A stretch of DNA of 64,000 bases from CAYJPV01 sp964396055 (GTDB taxonomy: Bacteria; Acidobacteriota; Vicinamibacteria; Vicinamibacterales; JAKQTR01): the NCBI GenBank assembly GCA_964396055.1, contig CAYNDV010000006.1:1-64000 (forward strand), read 5' to 3'. Below, one piece after another: positions 17,242-27,670 of the stretch. The translations under genes and the position numbers were made by a program. The notes under the pieces were generated by a model that saw nothing but the letters and a program-made list of their open reading frames with translations, had not been told where the DNA came from and did no database searches. The stretch's first letter is position 1, and each line of letters opens with the position of its first letter.

Positions 17242-18669
17242 ATGAGGTGCCTGGCCGTCTGTCACACTGAACTGGTCGTCAGGCTCCTGCAGGAGGTCCT
17301 GCCGCCGGCCTTCGACGTCGACGTCCTCGTGGAGAGCCGGCCGCTCGCCCGGCGCCTGCACGATGCGGGCGTCGAGGTTTCGGTGGGTGACGCCCGCCGC
17401 GCCGACACCTACGTCAAGGCCGACGTCGGCCCCGCCACCTGCATCATCGTCGAAGACTCGGGACGTCCCGGCCTCCCGAAGCAGCTCGCCGCCATCCGCG
17501 ATGCGGGCGGCACACTCGTGTACGTCCTGCACGATCCCGTGGCCGCCGGGGGCAACGACCGGCGCGAAGACCAGCTGCGCGCCCGCTTCCCCGAACTCGG
17601 CTTCCTGTCGATGGCCGAACTGGTGGGCCCCGCGCTGAAGACCGAGCTCGGCCGGTCGTTGACCCGGGCCCGGGTGCAGCAGTACCAGCGGTACTTCAAC
17701 GACGCCGACCGGGTGCTCATCCTGATGCACAACGACCCGGACCCGGACGCCATGGCGTCCGGGCTGGCGCTGCGCAACGTGCTGCGGCGCACCAAGGCGA
17801 CCGCCATCCTCGGCGCGCTGCAGGGCGTGACGCGCCCCGAGAACCTCCGGATGGTCAACCTGCTGGACATCCAGGTGGATACGCTCACGCCGGACGACCT
17901 GGGCCACTTCGACCGCATCGCGATGGTGGACGTCCAACCCCACTACTTCGGCGGGCTCATCGACCGGGTGGATCTCGTCATCGATCATCACCCGCCGCAG
18001 ACCGGCTACAGCGCCGTCTTCCGCGACATCCGGGCCGACTACGGCTCCACCTGCACCATCCTGACCGACCACCTGCGGGCCGTCGACGTCAACATCTCGG
18101 AGCGGACGGCCACCGCGATGCTCTACGCGATCAAGTCGGATACGCTGTTTTTCAACCGCCAGGCCAGTCGGGTCGACCTCGAGGCCTTCTCGTTCCTGTA
18201 CCCGCTGGCCGACGCGGCGATGATCCGCAAGATGGAAGGCGCCGAGATCACCGCCGAACGCCTGGGCTACGTCACCGTGGCGCAGCAGACCGGCACGCTC
18301 GGCGAGCAGGTGTTCTCGGCGTTCCTCGGCGTGGTGCCGCGCGAGGACTTCATCCCCTACGTCGCCGACTTCTTCCTGCAGGTGGAAGACGTCAAGTGGA
18401 CCATCGTGGCGGGCATCGTCGGCGACACGCTGATCGTGTCGGTGCGCAACCTGGGCTATACGCGCAACGCCGGGGAACTGGTGCGGCGGCTGTTCGCGGA
18501 TATCGGCAGCGCGGGCGGCCACCGGGCCATGGCAAAGGCCCTCGTGCCCATCGACGCGTTCCGCCGGGCGTACGGCGCGCCCACCGACGACGGGGTGCAC
18601 GAGGCCATCCGGGCGCGCGCCCTGGAGTTCCTGCACGAGGGCACGGACCGGAAGAAGGCAGGCTCCTGA
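17242..18669 (+). CDS. RCK_N-like / DHH phosphoesterase fusion
   Basis: A 475-residue protein. Residues 1-95 look like a Rossmann TrkA/RCK_N-type domain (CHTELVVRLLQEV… GDARRADTY… CIIVED). A DHH phosphoesterase domain follows: HNDPDPDAMAS near residue 165, MVDVQPHY near 229 and DHHPP near 247, then a DHHA1-like C-terminal part. DHH enzymes include NrnA nanoRNases, cyclic-dinucleotide phosphodiesterases and RecJ. The ATG at 17242 has GAGGG 4 nt upstream; the open frame extends 19 codons further to a GTG without an SD. Substrate unknown. Confidence 0.8.
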   Translation: MRCLAVCHTELVVRLLQEVLPPAFDVDVLVESRPLARRLHDAGVEVSVGDARRADTYVKADVGPATCIIVEDSGRPGLPKQLAAIRDAGGTLVYVLHDPVAAGGNDRREDQLRARFPELGFLSMAELVGPALKTELGRSLTRARVQQYQRYFNDADRVLILMHNDPDPDAMASGLALRNVLRRTKATAILGALQGVTRPENLRMVNLLDIQVDTLTPDDLGHFDRIAMVDVQPHYFGGLIDRVDLVIDHHPPQTGYSAVFRDIRADYGSTCTILTDHLRAVDVNISERTATAMLYAIKSDTLFFNRQASRVDLEAFSFLYPLADAAMIRKMEGAEITAERLGYVTVAQQTGTLGEQVFSAFLGVVPREDFIPYVADFFLQVEDVKWTIVAGIVGDTLIVSVRNLGYTRNAGELVRRLFADIGSAGGHRAMAKALVPIDAFRRAYGAPTDDGVHEAIRARALEFLHEGTDRKKAGS

Positions 18670-18675
18670 TCCGCC

Positions 18676-20124
18676 TCAGCGGGTGATGCGGCCGGCCGCC
18701 CCCGGCACCGGGTCCTCGGCCGCGCCGACGACCGGCTCCACGAAGGTCCGGTACGCATCCTCATAGCCACGGGCAATCAGCTCTTCCAGCGTCTGCACGC
18801 GATCGGACCGTTCGTCGTACGACCCGGTGAAGTCCAGGGGACTCGCCGCGTTGTGCGCCGGGCTGATGACGTGCAGCGTCCGGAACGACCCCTCTCGCGC
18901 GCGGACGGCGTCGCGCACCGCCGCCGCCTCCTGCGAGGCCAGCCATTCGCCCAGCTTGCCGAACCCGTCGATGCGCGGCGCCGCCAGCGCGTGCGGCGCG
19001 CCCGCGCTCGACGCGGCCGAGACGATGACCACCTGCTCGGCGCCCGCCGCCAGCACCTCGTCGAGGACCCGCGCCACGGCTCCCGGCCGGTCGCACAGGC
19101 GGTGCGTCTCGCCGCGCCAGTGGCTCTCGGCCGCAAAGGTGACGGGCCAGGCCGGTGTCGCCACCGGCAGGCTCTGCGCGGCGGCCAGCACGTCGGCCAC
19201 ATGGTCGCGGTCCACGCCCGTCAGGTCGAATGTCTCCCCCGCGCGATGCGTCCAGCCCCCGGTGCCCGGCCCCCGCCCGAAGAACGCGCGGCGCCACGGC
19301 TCGGCCAGCGCCGCGAAGGTGAGATCCTGCCGGCTGTCGAGGTCGTGCACGACGGCCACGACTTCCCGGAACCCGGGCTGCCCCAGGTTGTCCGACAGCA
19401 GCTCGGCGTACCGCCGTGACAGCTCGGTCGTGTCGGGCGCCGCCACGCGGGCGCCCCCGGCCAGCAGGTGCCACAGCTGCCCGCGCCAGAACGCCATCAC
19501 CTCGTGCGACCCCAGGGGCGCGCCGAGCACGCGCCACCAGAAACGCCCGTGCTCGCGGAAGCGCCCACGCAGCCTCCCGCGCCACGAGGCCGCCAGCAGG
19601 AGCAGCAGGACGACCGTCAGCAGCAGCAGGGCGATCTGGGGCACCCACGTGGGAAGCCGATCCGGCAGGAACGCCTCGTGGACCAGGGCCGTGTAGCGAT
19701 CGGCCACCGTCGAGGCCGAGGGCAGACCCGCCAGCCCGAGCAGGAAGGCCGCCAGGTACACCAGCGCGCCGGTCGCGACCGCGAGCAGCGGCAACACCAC
19801 GACGGCCAGCGCAGCCCCGAGGACCCACCCGAGCGCCCGGATGGCGGGCCGCCACGCGTAGAACCGGGCCACGTCGCGCCGGCGCCACGCCCCGTCAGGG
19901 GCCCACAGCCGCGCGCCGCCGTCGATGGCGGCAAAGAGGGTCCCAACGACACCGATGCCGTGCCCGGCCACGAGGTCGAACCGCACGCCCGCCTCGGTGA
20001 GCGCCTTCAGCGCGCCCGCCTGATAGGCGCCAGCCGTGCCGGTCCCCGTCAGAACGACAGCGGTCCGATGCCGCGGGGAATAGCCCGCGTCCTGCCGTGC
20101 CGGGGTGACGAGAGGTCCCGTCAT
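18676..20124 (-). CDS. patatin-like membrane protein lacking the usual nucleophile
   Basis: A 482-residue protein. The oxyanion-type loop TGTGTAGAYQAGAL (residues 26-39) matches patatin-like phospholipases, but the nucleophile elbow, normally G-x-S-x-G, reads G-H-G-I-G (54-58): the serine position is glycine. Two or three membrane helices are inserted at about 95-135 and 163-182. The C-terminal part has a conserved-looking PRIDGFGKL. Family members are lipid acyl hydrolases; this one may be inactive or use another residue. It converges on the DHH gene and runs into greA on the opposite flank. Confidence 0.7.
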   Translation of the reverse strand: MTGPLVTPARQDAGYSPRHRTAVVLTGTGTAGAYQAGALKALTEAGVRFDLVAGHGIGVVGTLFAAIDGGARLWAPDGAWRRRDVARFYAWRPAIRALGWVLGAALAVVVLPLLAVATGALVYLAAFLLGLAGLPSASTVADRYTALVHEAFLPDRLPTWVPQIALLLLTVVLLLLLAASWRGRLRGRFREHGRFWWRVLGAPLGSHEVMAFWRGQLWHLLAGGARVAAPDTTELSRRYAELLSDNLGQPGFREVVAVVHDLDSRQDLTFAALAEPWRRAFFGRGPGTGGWTHRAGETFDLTGVDRDHVADVLAAAQSLPVATPAWPVTFAAESHWRGETHRLCDRPGAVARVLDEVLAAGAEQVVIVSAASSAGAPHALAAPRIDGFGKLGEWLASQEAAAVRDAVRAREGSFRTLHVISPAHNAASPLDFTGSYDERSDRVQTLEELIARGYEDAYRTFVEPVVGAAEDPVPGAAGRITR

Positions 20125-20140
20125 GGTCGCCGCCCGGTAC

Positions 20141-20611
20141 TCAGGCTTCGTCGTGAATCGTGGTGAGCTTCAGCATCTCGAAGACACGGGTGCCCGTGGG
20201 TGTCGGCACCGTGACCTCGTCGCCTTCCTGCTTGCCCACAATCGCCCGCCCGATGGGCGACGCGGTCGAGATCAGCCCCTTGGTGGGATCGGCGTCCTCG
20301 GGCATCACCAGCTGGTAGATCACGATCGCGTTGGTGCCATCCTCGCGCAGCCGGACCGTGGAGCCGAACGCCGCACGATCGGCCGGCAGGCGATCGAAGT
20401 TCATCAGCGAGATCTCGGCCATGCGCTTGCGCAGCATGCCCATGCGGGCCTGAACGTAGCTCTGCCGCTCCTTGGCCGCCTGGTACTCGGCATTCTCGCT
20501 GAGGTCGCCGAGTTCGCGCGCCCGCTTGATCTCCTTCGGCAGTTCCTGGCGCAGTTCGCGATCCAGATCGGCCAGTTCTTCTTCGAAGCGCTTCAGGATA
20601 CGTACCCTCAT
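20141..20611 (-). CDS. greA: transcription elongation factor GreA
   Basis: A 156-residue factor that reactivates backtracked RNA polymerase. The N-terminal coiled coil carries the acidic tip GDLSENAEY (about residues 35-43), which positions Mg2+ in the polymerase secondary channel, and the C-terminal FKBP-like domain ends near KLTTIHDEA. Length and motif are those of GreA rather than GreB. It is the upstream neighbour of the patatin-like gene on the minus strand (gap 16 bp). Confidence 0.92.
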   Translation of the reverse strand: MRVRILKRFEEELADLDRELRQELPKEIKRARELGDLSENAEYQAAKERQSYVQARMGMLRKRMAEISLMNFDRLPADRAAFGSTVRLREDGTNAIVIYQLVMPEDADPTKGLISTASPIGRAIVGKQEGDEVTVPTPTGTRVFEMLKLTTIHDEA

Positions 20612-20727
20612 GCTGCCCTCATGGGTGTCGGTGCCCGCGGCCGTGTGCGCCCCCCGGGAGGCACCGCCGCACCGACACGCGGCGTGGCTTCCTTAGCCCG
20701 GGCTCGACACAGCAAGGATAATCAGGC

Positions 20728-20749
20728 AGTTTACCATATCTGCTATGCT
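20728..20749. promoter_or_regulatory. divergent extended -10 elements for greA and the TrmH-type gene
   Basis: On the minus strand TGG-TAAACT (20728-20736) points to greA. On the plus strand TGC-TATGCT (20741-20749) points to the methyltransferase gene. The two elements are 4 bp apart in a short A+T-rich patch. Confidence 0.45.
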
Positions 20750-20783
20750 CGACAGGCGGCGCGCCAGCCGCCGAAGGGCCACC

Positions 20784-21598
20784 GTGCAGACCATCTCCAG
20801 CCGCCAGCATCCGTTCGTCAAGCGTTGTCGCGCCGCGGCGGCGCGGCGCGGATCGCCGGGCGAGGCCGTCCTGCTCGACGGCATCCACCTCGTCCACGAC
20901 GCCCTGGCCGCCGGGCTCGTCATCGACGTGGCGGCGGTGACCGCCTCGGCGCTGACGCACCCGGAGATCGAGGCCCTGGTGGCCGCCCTCGGGGCGGCCG
21001 GCGTGGACGTGATCGAGGTGACCAGCGCCGTGATGGACGCCGCCAGCCCGATGACCACGCCGGCAGGTCTCCTGGCCCTCGCCGAGTCACCCGCCGCCAC
21101 CATCGAGGACGTGCTGCCCCCGCCGGCCGCCCTGGCCGTGGCCCTCATGGGCGTCCAGGATCCCGGCAACGTGGGCGCCGTCGTGCGCGCCGCCGACGCC
21201 GCCGGGGCCTCCGGCGTGCTTGTCTGCGACGGCAGCGCCGACCCCTTCGGCTGGAAAGCCCTGCGGGGATCCATGGGCAGCGCGTTCCGGGTGCCGGTGG
21301 CGCCCGGCGTGGGCGTCACGGGCGTGCTGGCCGCCGCGCGCGCCCGGCACGTGCGGGTGCTGGCGGCCGTGCTGGACGGGGACGCGCCCAGCCTGTTCAC
21401 CTGCGACCTCACCGGGCCCACCCTGCTGCTGCTGGGCGGCGAGGGGCACGGCGTCCCGCGGGCCGCCGTCTCGGACGCCGACGGCCGCATCCGAATCCCC
21501 ATGGCCAGCGGCGTGGACTCGCTCAACGTGGCCGTCGCCGCGGGCGTGCTGCTGTTCGAGGCCCGCCGGCAGCGGACCGCTGCGGGAGGAGGCCCGCG

Positions 21599-21602
<4 letters not shown>
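20784..21602 (+). CDS. TrmH/SpoU-family RNA 2'-O-methyltransferase
   Basis: A 272-residue SPOUT enzyme. An N-terminal RNA-binding region (TISSRQHPFVKRC) precedes the SAM-binding trefoil knot: QDPGNVGAVVRAADAAGA near residue 125, LLLGGEGHGVP near 216 and SGVDSLNVAVA near 239. It methylates ribose 2'-OH in rRNA or tRNA. The GTG at 20784 gives the usual N-terminus; an ATG at 20745 would overlap the predicted -10. The TGA overlaps the rarA GTG by 3 bp. Confidence 0.88.
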
Positions 21603-22975
<1,373 letters not shown>

Positions 22976-23007
22976 TCCGCCGCGCCGGCCGCCGGGGCGG
23001 CCCGCGG

Positions 23008-23940
23008 CTACGACGCCCCGCCCCGGGCGAAGACGTCCGTGCTCAGGTACTTCAGGCCGTGGTCGCAGAGCAGCGTGACCACCGTGGCGCCCGGGCCCAG
23101 TCGACGGGCCACCTGAACGGCCGCCAGCACGTTGGCCCCGGACGACGTGCCGGCAAACAGCCCTTCCTCGCGTGCCAGCCGCCTCGCCATCGCCTTGGCC
23201 TCCTCGGTCGGCACCGGAACGATCTCGTCAATCACCGACGGGTCCCACAGGGGCGGGATGTAGCCGATCCCCACGCCTTCGATCTTATGTGGTCCCGGCG
23301 TCCCGCCTGCCAGCACCGGCGATTCGGCGGGCTCGACGGCGGCGGCACGAATCGCCGGGTTCCGACGTTTCAAGGCAGACGCGACGCCGCGCGACGACGC
23401 GGCGGTGCCGACGCAGTGGACGAAGGCCGAGACGCGGCCCCCGGTCTGCTCCCAGATCTCGTCGCCCAACGCGTCGTAACCCGCGATCGTGTCGGGGTTG
23501 TGCAACTGATTGGTCCAGAACGTCCCCGGGGCCTCGGCCAGCTGCCGTGCCGTCTCGATCATGTCGAGAATCAGCTTCTTCGTGGTCTTCCCGCCTTCGG
23601 AGGGCACCAGCGTCAGCCGCGCGCCGAGCGCCGCCATGTGAGCGAGCTTCTCGCGGCTGAAGGCATCGGAGCTGACGATGTGGATCGGGTAGCCCTTCGC
23701 GGCGCAGACCAGCGCGAGCGACGTCCCGGTGCTGCCGCCGGTGTACTCGATCACCGTGCCGCCCGGCTTGAGGCGCCCGTCCCGCTCGGCCCGCTCGATC
23801 ACCGCCAGGGCCATCCGGTCCTTCATGCTGCCGGTCGGGTTCTCCCCTTCCAGCTTGACGAGGATGTCCGCGCATCCGGGGGGCACCACCTTGCGAAGCC
23901 GGACCATCGAGGTCCGGCCGATCGCCTGCAGCACGTCCAT
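23008..23940 (-). CDS. cysteine synthase-family PLP enzyme
   Basis: A 310-residue fold-type II PLP enzyme of the O-acetylserine sulfhydrylase/cystathionine beta-synthase family. The PLP lysine lies in NPTGSMKDRMA near residue 43, the substrate loop in EYTGGSTGTSLA near 69, the phosphate cup in the GVGIG region, and the C-terminal SSGANVLAA. The pocket sequence Y-T-G-G-S-T-G-T is the usual cysteine synthase type. ATG at 23940 with GGAGGG 7 nt upstream. It converges on rarA; sulfur assimilation genes are not nearby, so the donor is uncertain. Confidence 0.85.
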   Translation of the reverse strand: MDVLQAIGRTSMVRLRKVVPPGCADILVKLEGENPTGSMKDRMALAVIERAERDGRLKPGGTVIEYTGGSTGTSLALVCAAKGYPIHIVSSDAFSREKLAHMAALGARLTLVPSEGGKTTKKLILDMIETARQLAEAPGTFWTNQLHNPDTIAGYDALGDEIWEQTGGRVSAFVHCVGTAASSRGVASALKRRNPAIRAAAVEPAESPVLAGGTPGPHKIEGVGIGYIPPLWDPSVIDEIVPVPTEEAKAMARRLAREEGLFAGTSSGANVLAAVQVARRLGPGATVVTLLCDHGLKYLSTDVFARGGAS

Positions 23941-24011
23941 GTCTTCACCCTCCGGAAGTCGCGTCCGCGAATCGCCCCATTGTCGCCGATCCCGACGCCG
24001 GCGGGCACGTG

Positions 24012-24626
24012 TCAGTGCCCCACGTGCGGCTTCACCAGCATCGCGCTCAGGCTGCGGCCGGCGATCGCGCTGCCAGCCGCCTCGAAGCCGGCCGCCGCCG
24101 CTTCGCTCAGCGACTCGTCGAAACCGCTGGCGGTCACGTGCCCGGCCGGTTCGACGATCACCACGCGGCCGCCGGGCACGAGGACCGCGTGCACCTGCCT
24201 GAAGAACCGGAGGCGATCGGGTATCTCGTGCAGCACGTGCATCGCGACGACGAGGTCGGCCCGCCCCTCGAACGCGTCGAGGTTCAGGGACGTCTCCGAA
24301 CAGACGACCGGCCGGATCCGGTCGGTCACCCCCGCCCGGCGGGCTCGCCGCAGGAGCCCGTCGATCATGCGAGGCTGCAGGTCCACCGCCACGACCGTGC
24401 CCGCCGGCCCGACCAGCCTGGCGAGCGGCAGGGTGAAGAACCCCATGCCGCAGCCGGGTTCGACCACGGTCATGCCGGCTGTGACGAAAGGCGCCAGCAG
24501 GCGTGCGGGTGATTCGACGAGGCGCCGCAGCGGATTGGCGAGCAGCGGCCCGAGCCACCAGGGGCACACATGAGGGGCCGCCGGCGGCGTGGGCAACAGG
24601 GATGGGGCTGGTCTATCAGGTCTCAT
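24012..24626 (-). CDS. class I SAM-dependent methyltransferase
   Basis: A 204-residue methyltransferase (UbiE/Methyltransf_11-like). Motif I is VVEPGCGMGFFTLPLA near residue 53, followed by VVAVDLQPRMI and ADLVVAMHVLHEI. No substrate-specific domain is visible. The ATG at 24626 is preceded by GGAGGGG; an open frame continues 49 codons upstream through an inverted repeat without an SD. The cysteine synthase-like gene lies downstream in the same direction. Confidence 0.8.
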   Translation of the reverse strand: MRPDRPAPSLLPTPPAAPHVCPWWLGPLLANPLRRLVESPARLLAPFVTAGMTVVEPGCGMGFFTLPLARLVGPAGTVVAVDLQPRMIDGLLRRARRAGVTDRIRPVVCSETSLNLDAFEGRADLVVAMHVLHEIPDRLRFFRQVHAVLVPGGRVVIVEPAGHVTASGFDESLSEAAAAGFEAAGSAIAGRSLSAMLVKPHVGH

Positions 24627-24634
24627 ACCCCTCC

Positions 24635-24669
24635 AATACGAGTCCTGGCTCGCATTCGACGCTCGTATT
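24635..24669. promoter_or_regulatory. inverted repeat upstream of the methyltransferase gene
   Basis: AATACGAG (24635-24642) and CTCGTATT (24662-24669) form a perfect 8-bp inverted repeat with a 19-bp spacer, directly upstream of the SD. It could be an operator for a dimeric regulator. Nothing further was found from 24670 to 24851. Confidence 0.4.
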
Positions 24670-24851
24670 CCCCGACCAGTGACCTCGGTGGCCGCCCCGG
24701 GCCGGCGTGTCCGTGAGCTCCCTCTCCCACCGCGTGGCTGGCGCACGGCTCGGCGGGCCGGTTCGACCGTCACGACGCCATGGATGCAGCGGCCCTCGCG
24801 ATCTGCCGGTACGTCGAGGCCACGCCGTGAAGGCCTTCTCGCCGACAGCCG

Positions 24852-25271
24852 TCACGGCGCCTGCCGCCGGCGCCCGGCCCGCACAGGCGGCCATCGCCAC
24901 CACGTGGCGGCTACGGCCAGGCCGAACAACGTATATGTGAGCGTGAACACCCAGGCGGGCGCCTCGTAGTAGATGAGCCGCTGCAGCCAGTGTTCGATGA
25001 AGCTGCCGCTGTAGGTCGTGGCGCGGGCGCGGTCACGCAGCCACATTTCGAGCGTGGTCAGCGGACACACCTCGCCGAGCCAGGCCTGGAGGACGATGAC
25101 GGCCACGGCTGCGAGGTGGGTGATCCTGAACGCCAGGGACCGGGAGATCCGCCAGCCGCGCCGGTAGCCCGCCGCCACGGCGATGAGTCCGCCGATGACG
25201 AACCCCACGACGGCCGCATGCAGCGCGAGCACGGCATCGGCCAGCGCCTGCCAGGGCCAGGGGTCAGTCAT
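24852..25271 (-). CDS. DUF2784 membrane protein
   Basis: A 139-residue inner-membrane protein with four hydrophobic helices. The DUF2784 signature is clear: LADAVLALHAAVVGFV at the N-terminus, then EVCPLTTLEMWLR, a Y.GSFIEHWL segment and IYYEAPAW. The family has no known function. The start overlaps by 8 bp the stop of the acyltransferase-like gene upstream, so it is the last gene of a three-gene minus-strand unit with the serine hydrolase. Confidence 0.85.
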   Translation of the reverse strand: MTDPWPWQALADAVLALHAAVVGFVIGGLIAVAAGYRRGWRISRSLAFRITHLAAVAVIVLQAWLGEVCPLTTLEMWLRDRARATTYSGSFIEHWLQRLIYYEAPAWVFTLTYTLFGLAVAATWWRWPPVRAGRRRQAP

Positions 25272-25809
25272 GGGCTCGTCGCACCCATCGCTCCAGGCGG
25301 TACCGGCTGAGCCGCAGGTGCAGCACGGGGTACAGGTTGCCGGCCACTTGTACGAGTGTCACCAGACACAGGCTCCCCCACTCGCCCCGCACGGCGAGCA
25401 GTCCCATGTACGGCACCACGAGCAGGCCAACGTACAGGTGCGAGGCTTCGGCGGCTTCGAGCTGATACCGCAGGCGCGCGGTGTCGATCGATCCCGGGCC
25501 GGCATACACGTCCAGGTTCAGCAGCCTGAACGGCGTGCGCCGCAGCAGGCGGCCGAACGCCCGCACGCCCAGCCACCGGTACAGCGGCCCCTGCGCCTCC
25601 CACCGACGCACATGGCGCCAGGGCGGGGGCACCCGGATCGGCACCACGGGCCGAGCCATGGCGGCGAGGCCCAGTGAACAGATCATGGCGATGATGACGA
25701 ACCACGGCGAGTCGAGGCGGAACGGGACCGCGCGGCGGATCACTATGAACGCGGCACCGTAGCCGCCGGCCACCGCTGCGAAACGCCACCACAACAGCTG
25801 CCGGCTCAC
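25264..25809 (-). CDS. membrane protein resembling CrtO-type acyltransferases
   Basis: A 181-residue protein with two N-terminal helices (about residues 8-50), a basic loop and two more hydrophobic segments. QGPLYRWLGVRAFGRLLRRTP, the RYQLEAAEASH segment and NLYPVLHLRLSRYRLERW follow the pattern of glycosyl-4,4'-diaponeurosporenoate acyltransferase-like proteins. No other carotenoid gene is nearby, so the substrate is open. The GTG start overlaps the hydrolase TGA by 4 bp (GTGA), fixing the start. Confidence 0.5.
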   Translation of the reverse strand: MSRQLLWWRFAAVAGGYGAAFIVIRRAVPFRLDSPWFVIIAMICSLGLAAMARPVVPIRVPPPWRHVRRWEAQGPLYRWLGVRAFGRLLRRTPFRLLNLDVYAGPGSIDTARLRYQLEAAEASHLYVGLLVVPYMGLLAVRGEWGSLCLVTLVQVAGNLYPVLHLRLSRYRLERWVRRAHD

Positions 25810-27071
25810 TTGTCGGTGAGGGCCTGATAGGCAACGGCCTTCGTCAGCACCTGCACCTCGAGGTCGCACGGCATCCGCTGCGTCATCACCAGCACGATAA
25901 GGCGTTCTTGCGGGTCGACCCGGAAGAAGGTGGACGCCGCGCCGTCCCAGCCGAAATCACCCACCGATCCGTACCCCGTGGTCTGCGCCACGTCCGTCGT
26001 CACGGACATCGTGAAGCCGTAGCCGTTGCCGCCGTTCTTCCCGCCCCAGGGTGCCGGCGCCACCCCCGGCGGCAGCTGGTTCATCGTCATCAGCCCCACG
26101 GTCCGCGGACTCAGCAGACGGACCCCGTCCAGTTCGCCGCCGCGCAGCAGCATGGTCGCAAAGCGCAGGTAGTCGGCGGTGGTGGACACGAGGCCCCCGC
26201 CCCCTGACAAGAGCCGCACCCGGTCGGGGCGGTACCGGTCGACAGCCGACATCGGTGGAACGACGAGGAGCCCTTTCTCGGGGCTGTAGTTGTAGAGCGA
26301 CGCGAGGCGCGGCAGCTGGGCGTCGGAGACCGAGAAGCCGGTGTCGATCATCTTCAACGGTCCGAAGATCCGGGTCCGGAAGAACTCGTCGAGGGTCATT
26401 CCCGAGATGATCTCGACCAGCCGCCCGAGAATGTCCATCGAGATGCCGTACTCCCACTTCGTCCCCGGCTGGAACAGGAGGGGCACCTTGCAGACGGCTT
26501 CGGCCGATTCGGCGAGCGTGCGCGTGGGATCCATGACGTGCGCCGCCTGGTAGCTGCGGCCGACCGCCGTGCCGGGGCTGCCGTAGGTCAGTCCAGAGGT
26601 GTGGCGCAGCAGGTCGCGCACCGTCATCTCCCGCGCCGCCTTGACCGTCTTGAGCCCGTCCGGGCCGTCCGATTCGAAGACCTGGAGATCCCGGTAACAC
26701 GGAATGAACTTCGAGACCGGGTCGTCGAGCCTGAACCGCCCCTCTTCGAGCAGCATCATGACGGCGACGCCCGTGATCGGCTTCGTCATCGAGAAGATGC
26801 GGTAGAGGCTGTCCTTCTTCAGCAGCGCCTTCGTCGCGAGATCGGCGTAGCCGAACTCCTGCTGGTAGGCGACCCGCCCGTCCCGGGCGACGGTGACGCT
26901 GATGCCGGCGAACTTGCCGTCCTTCAGCAACTGGTCCACGGCCGGCGCGACACGTGCGAGCCGTTCGCCGGAGATCCCGGGCACGACGGGAGCCGGCTTG
27001 GCAGCCTGCCGCGCCAACACGGTGGCGGCGAGCATGACGAGGGCGGACGAGAGTACGACGAGACGCTTCAT
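25806..27071 (-). CDS. secreted serine hydrolase (beta-lactamase/EstB family)
   Basis: A 421-residue precursor: a signal peptide in residues 1-20 (LVVLSSALVMLAATVLA) followed by a class C beta-lactamase-like domain. The catalytic Ser-x-x-Lys is SMTK in IFSMTKPITG near residue 95; a tyrosine region WEYGISMDILG lies near 205. Family members are esterases, D-aminopeptidases or carboxypeptidases; beta-lactamase activity is not implied. ATG at 27071 with AGGAG 9 nt upstream. It heads the unit with the CrtO-like and DUF2784 genes. Confidence 0.85.
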   Translation of the reverse strand: MKRLVVLSSALVMLAATVLARQAAKPAPVVPGISGERLARVAPAVDQLLKDGKFAGISVTVARDGRVAYQQEFGYADLATKALLKKDSLYRIFSMTKPITGVAVMMLLEEGRFRLDDPVSKFIPCYRDLQVFESDGPDGLKTVKAAREMTVRDLLRHTSGLTYGSPGTAVGRSYQAAHVMDPTRTLAESAEAVCKVPLLFQPGTKWEYGISMDILGRLVEIISGMTLDEFFRTRIFGPLKMIDTGFSVSDAQLPRLASLYNYSPEKGLLVVPPMSAVDRYRPDRVRLLSGGGGLVSTTADYLRFATMLLRGGELDGVRLLSPRTVGLMTMNQLPPGVAPAPWGGKNGGNGYGFTMSVTTDVAQTTGYGSVGDFGWDGAASTFFRVDPQERLIVLVMTQRMPCDLEVQVLTKAVAYQALTDK

Positions 27072-27178
27072 GGCGTGGCGCTCCTGGGCGGGGCACAGAT
27101 CGCGGCGTCGCGGGGCAACCGGGGGCCGTTCATCATCCCACCGCCCGGTCGCCGCCGCAAGCGGACGCCGACGCCGCC

Positions 27179-27670
27179 TCAGGACGCGCGCCGCGGGCGC
27201 AGGCGCTTGAGCAGCTGGATCTGCCCGGCGTGGTACACGTCGTGGGCCGCAATACCAGTGATGAGCATCCGGTTCGGCACGCGGCTGCCGGGCGTGCAAC
27301 GCTCAAGGTCGGCCGGCGACAGCTGCTCGACGGCCCGTCTGAGCTGCCGGTGCTCGGCGACGAGCAGCGCGACGTCGGCCTTCCACTGCGCGTCACGATC
27401 GGTGACGCCACCCGGCCGCTCGAACCAGTTCGATCCCTTCAGGGTGAAAGCGCCGCGTTTCTCACCGGTCAGGCGCCGCCGGACCGCGTACTTCCAATAC
27501 GCCGCGTGGACGGCAATCTCCCAGATGTTGTGCCGGCCAGGTGCCGGACGCCACAGCACGTCCCGGGCGGCGAGTCCCCGGATCGAGCCACGCAGGTTCG
27601 TGCCGTGCCATGACCGGCGGTCAAAGGCCTCGTCGATGGCCGCGAGGAGACTCGCCGTCGCGTCGTTCAT
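27179..27670 (-). CDS. DinB-family protein
   Basis: A 163-residue four-helix-bundle protein. The metal-binding histidines are visible: one in IWEIAVHAAYWKY near residue 51 and the C-terminal H-x-x-x-H in AHDVYHAGQIQLL near 145. DinB/YfiT proteins include thiol-dependent enzymes such as bacillithiol S-transferases, but many are uncharacterised. The ATG overlaps the upstream stop by 4 bp (ATGA). It ends a four-gene minus-strand unit that begins with the PP2C phosphatase. Confidence 0.82.
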   Translation of the reverse strand: MNDATASLLAAIDEAFDRRSWHGTNLRGSIRGLAARDVLWRPAPGRHNIWEIAVHAAYWKYAVRRRLTGEKRGAFTLKGSNWFERPGGVTDRDAQWKADVALLVAEHRQLRRAVEQLSPADLERCTPGSRVPNRMLITGIAAHDVYHAGQIQLLKRLRPRRAS

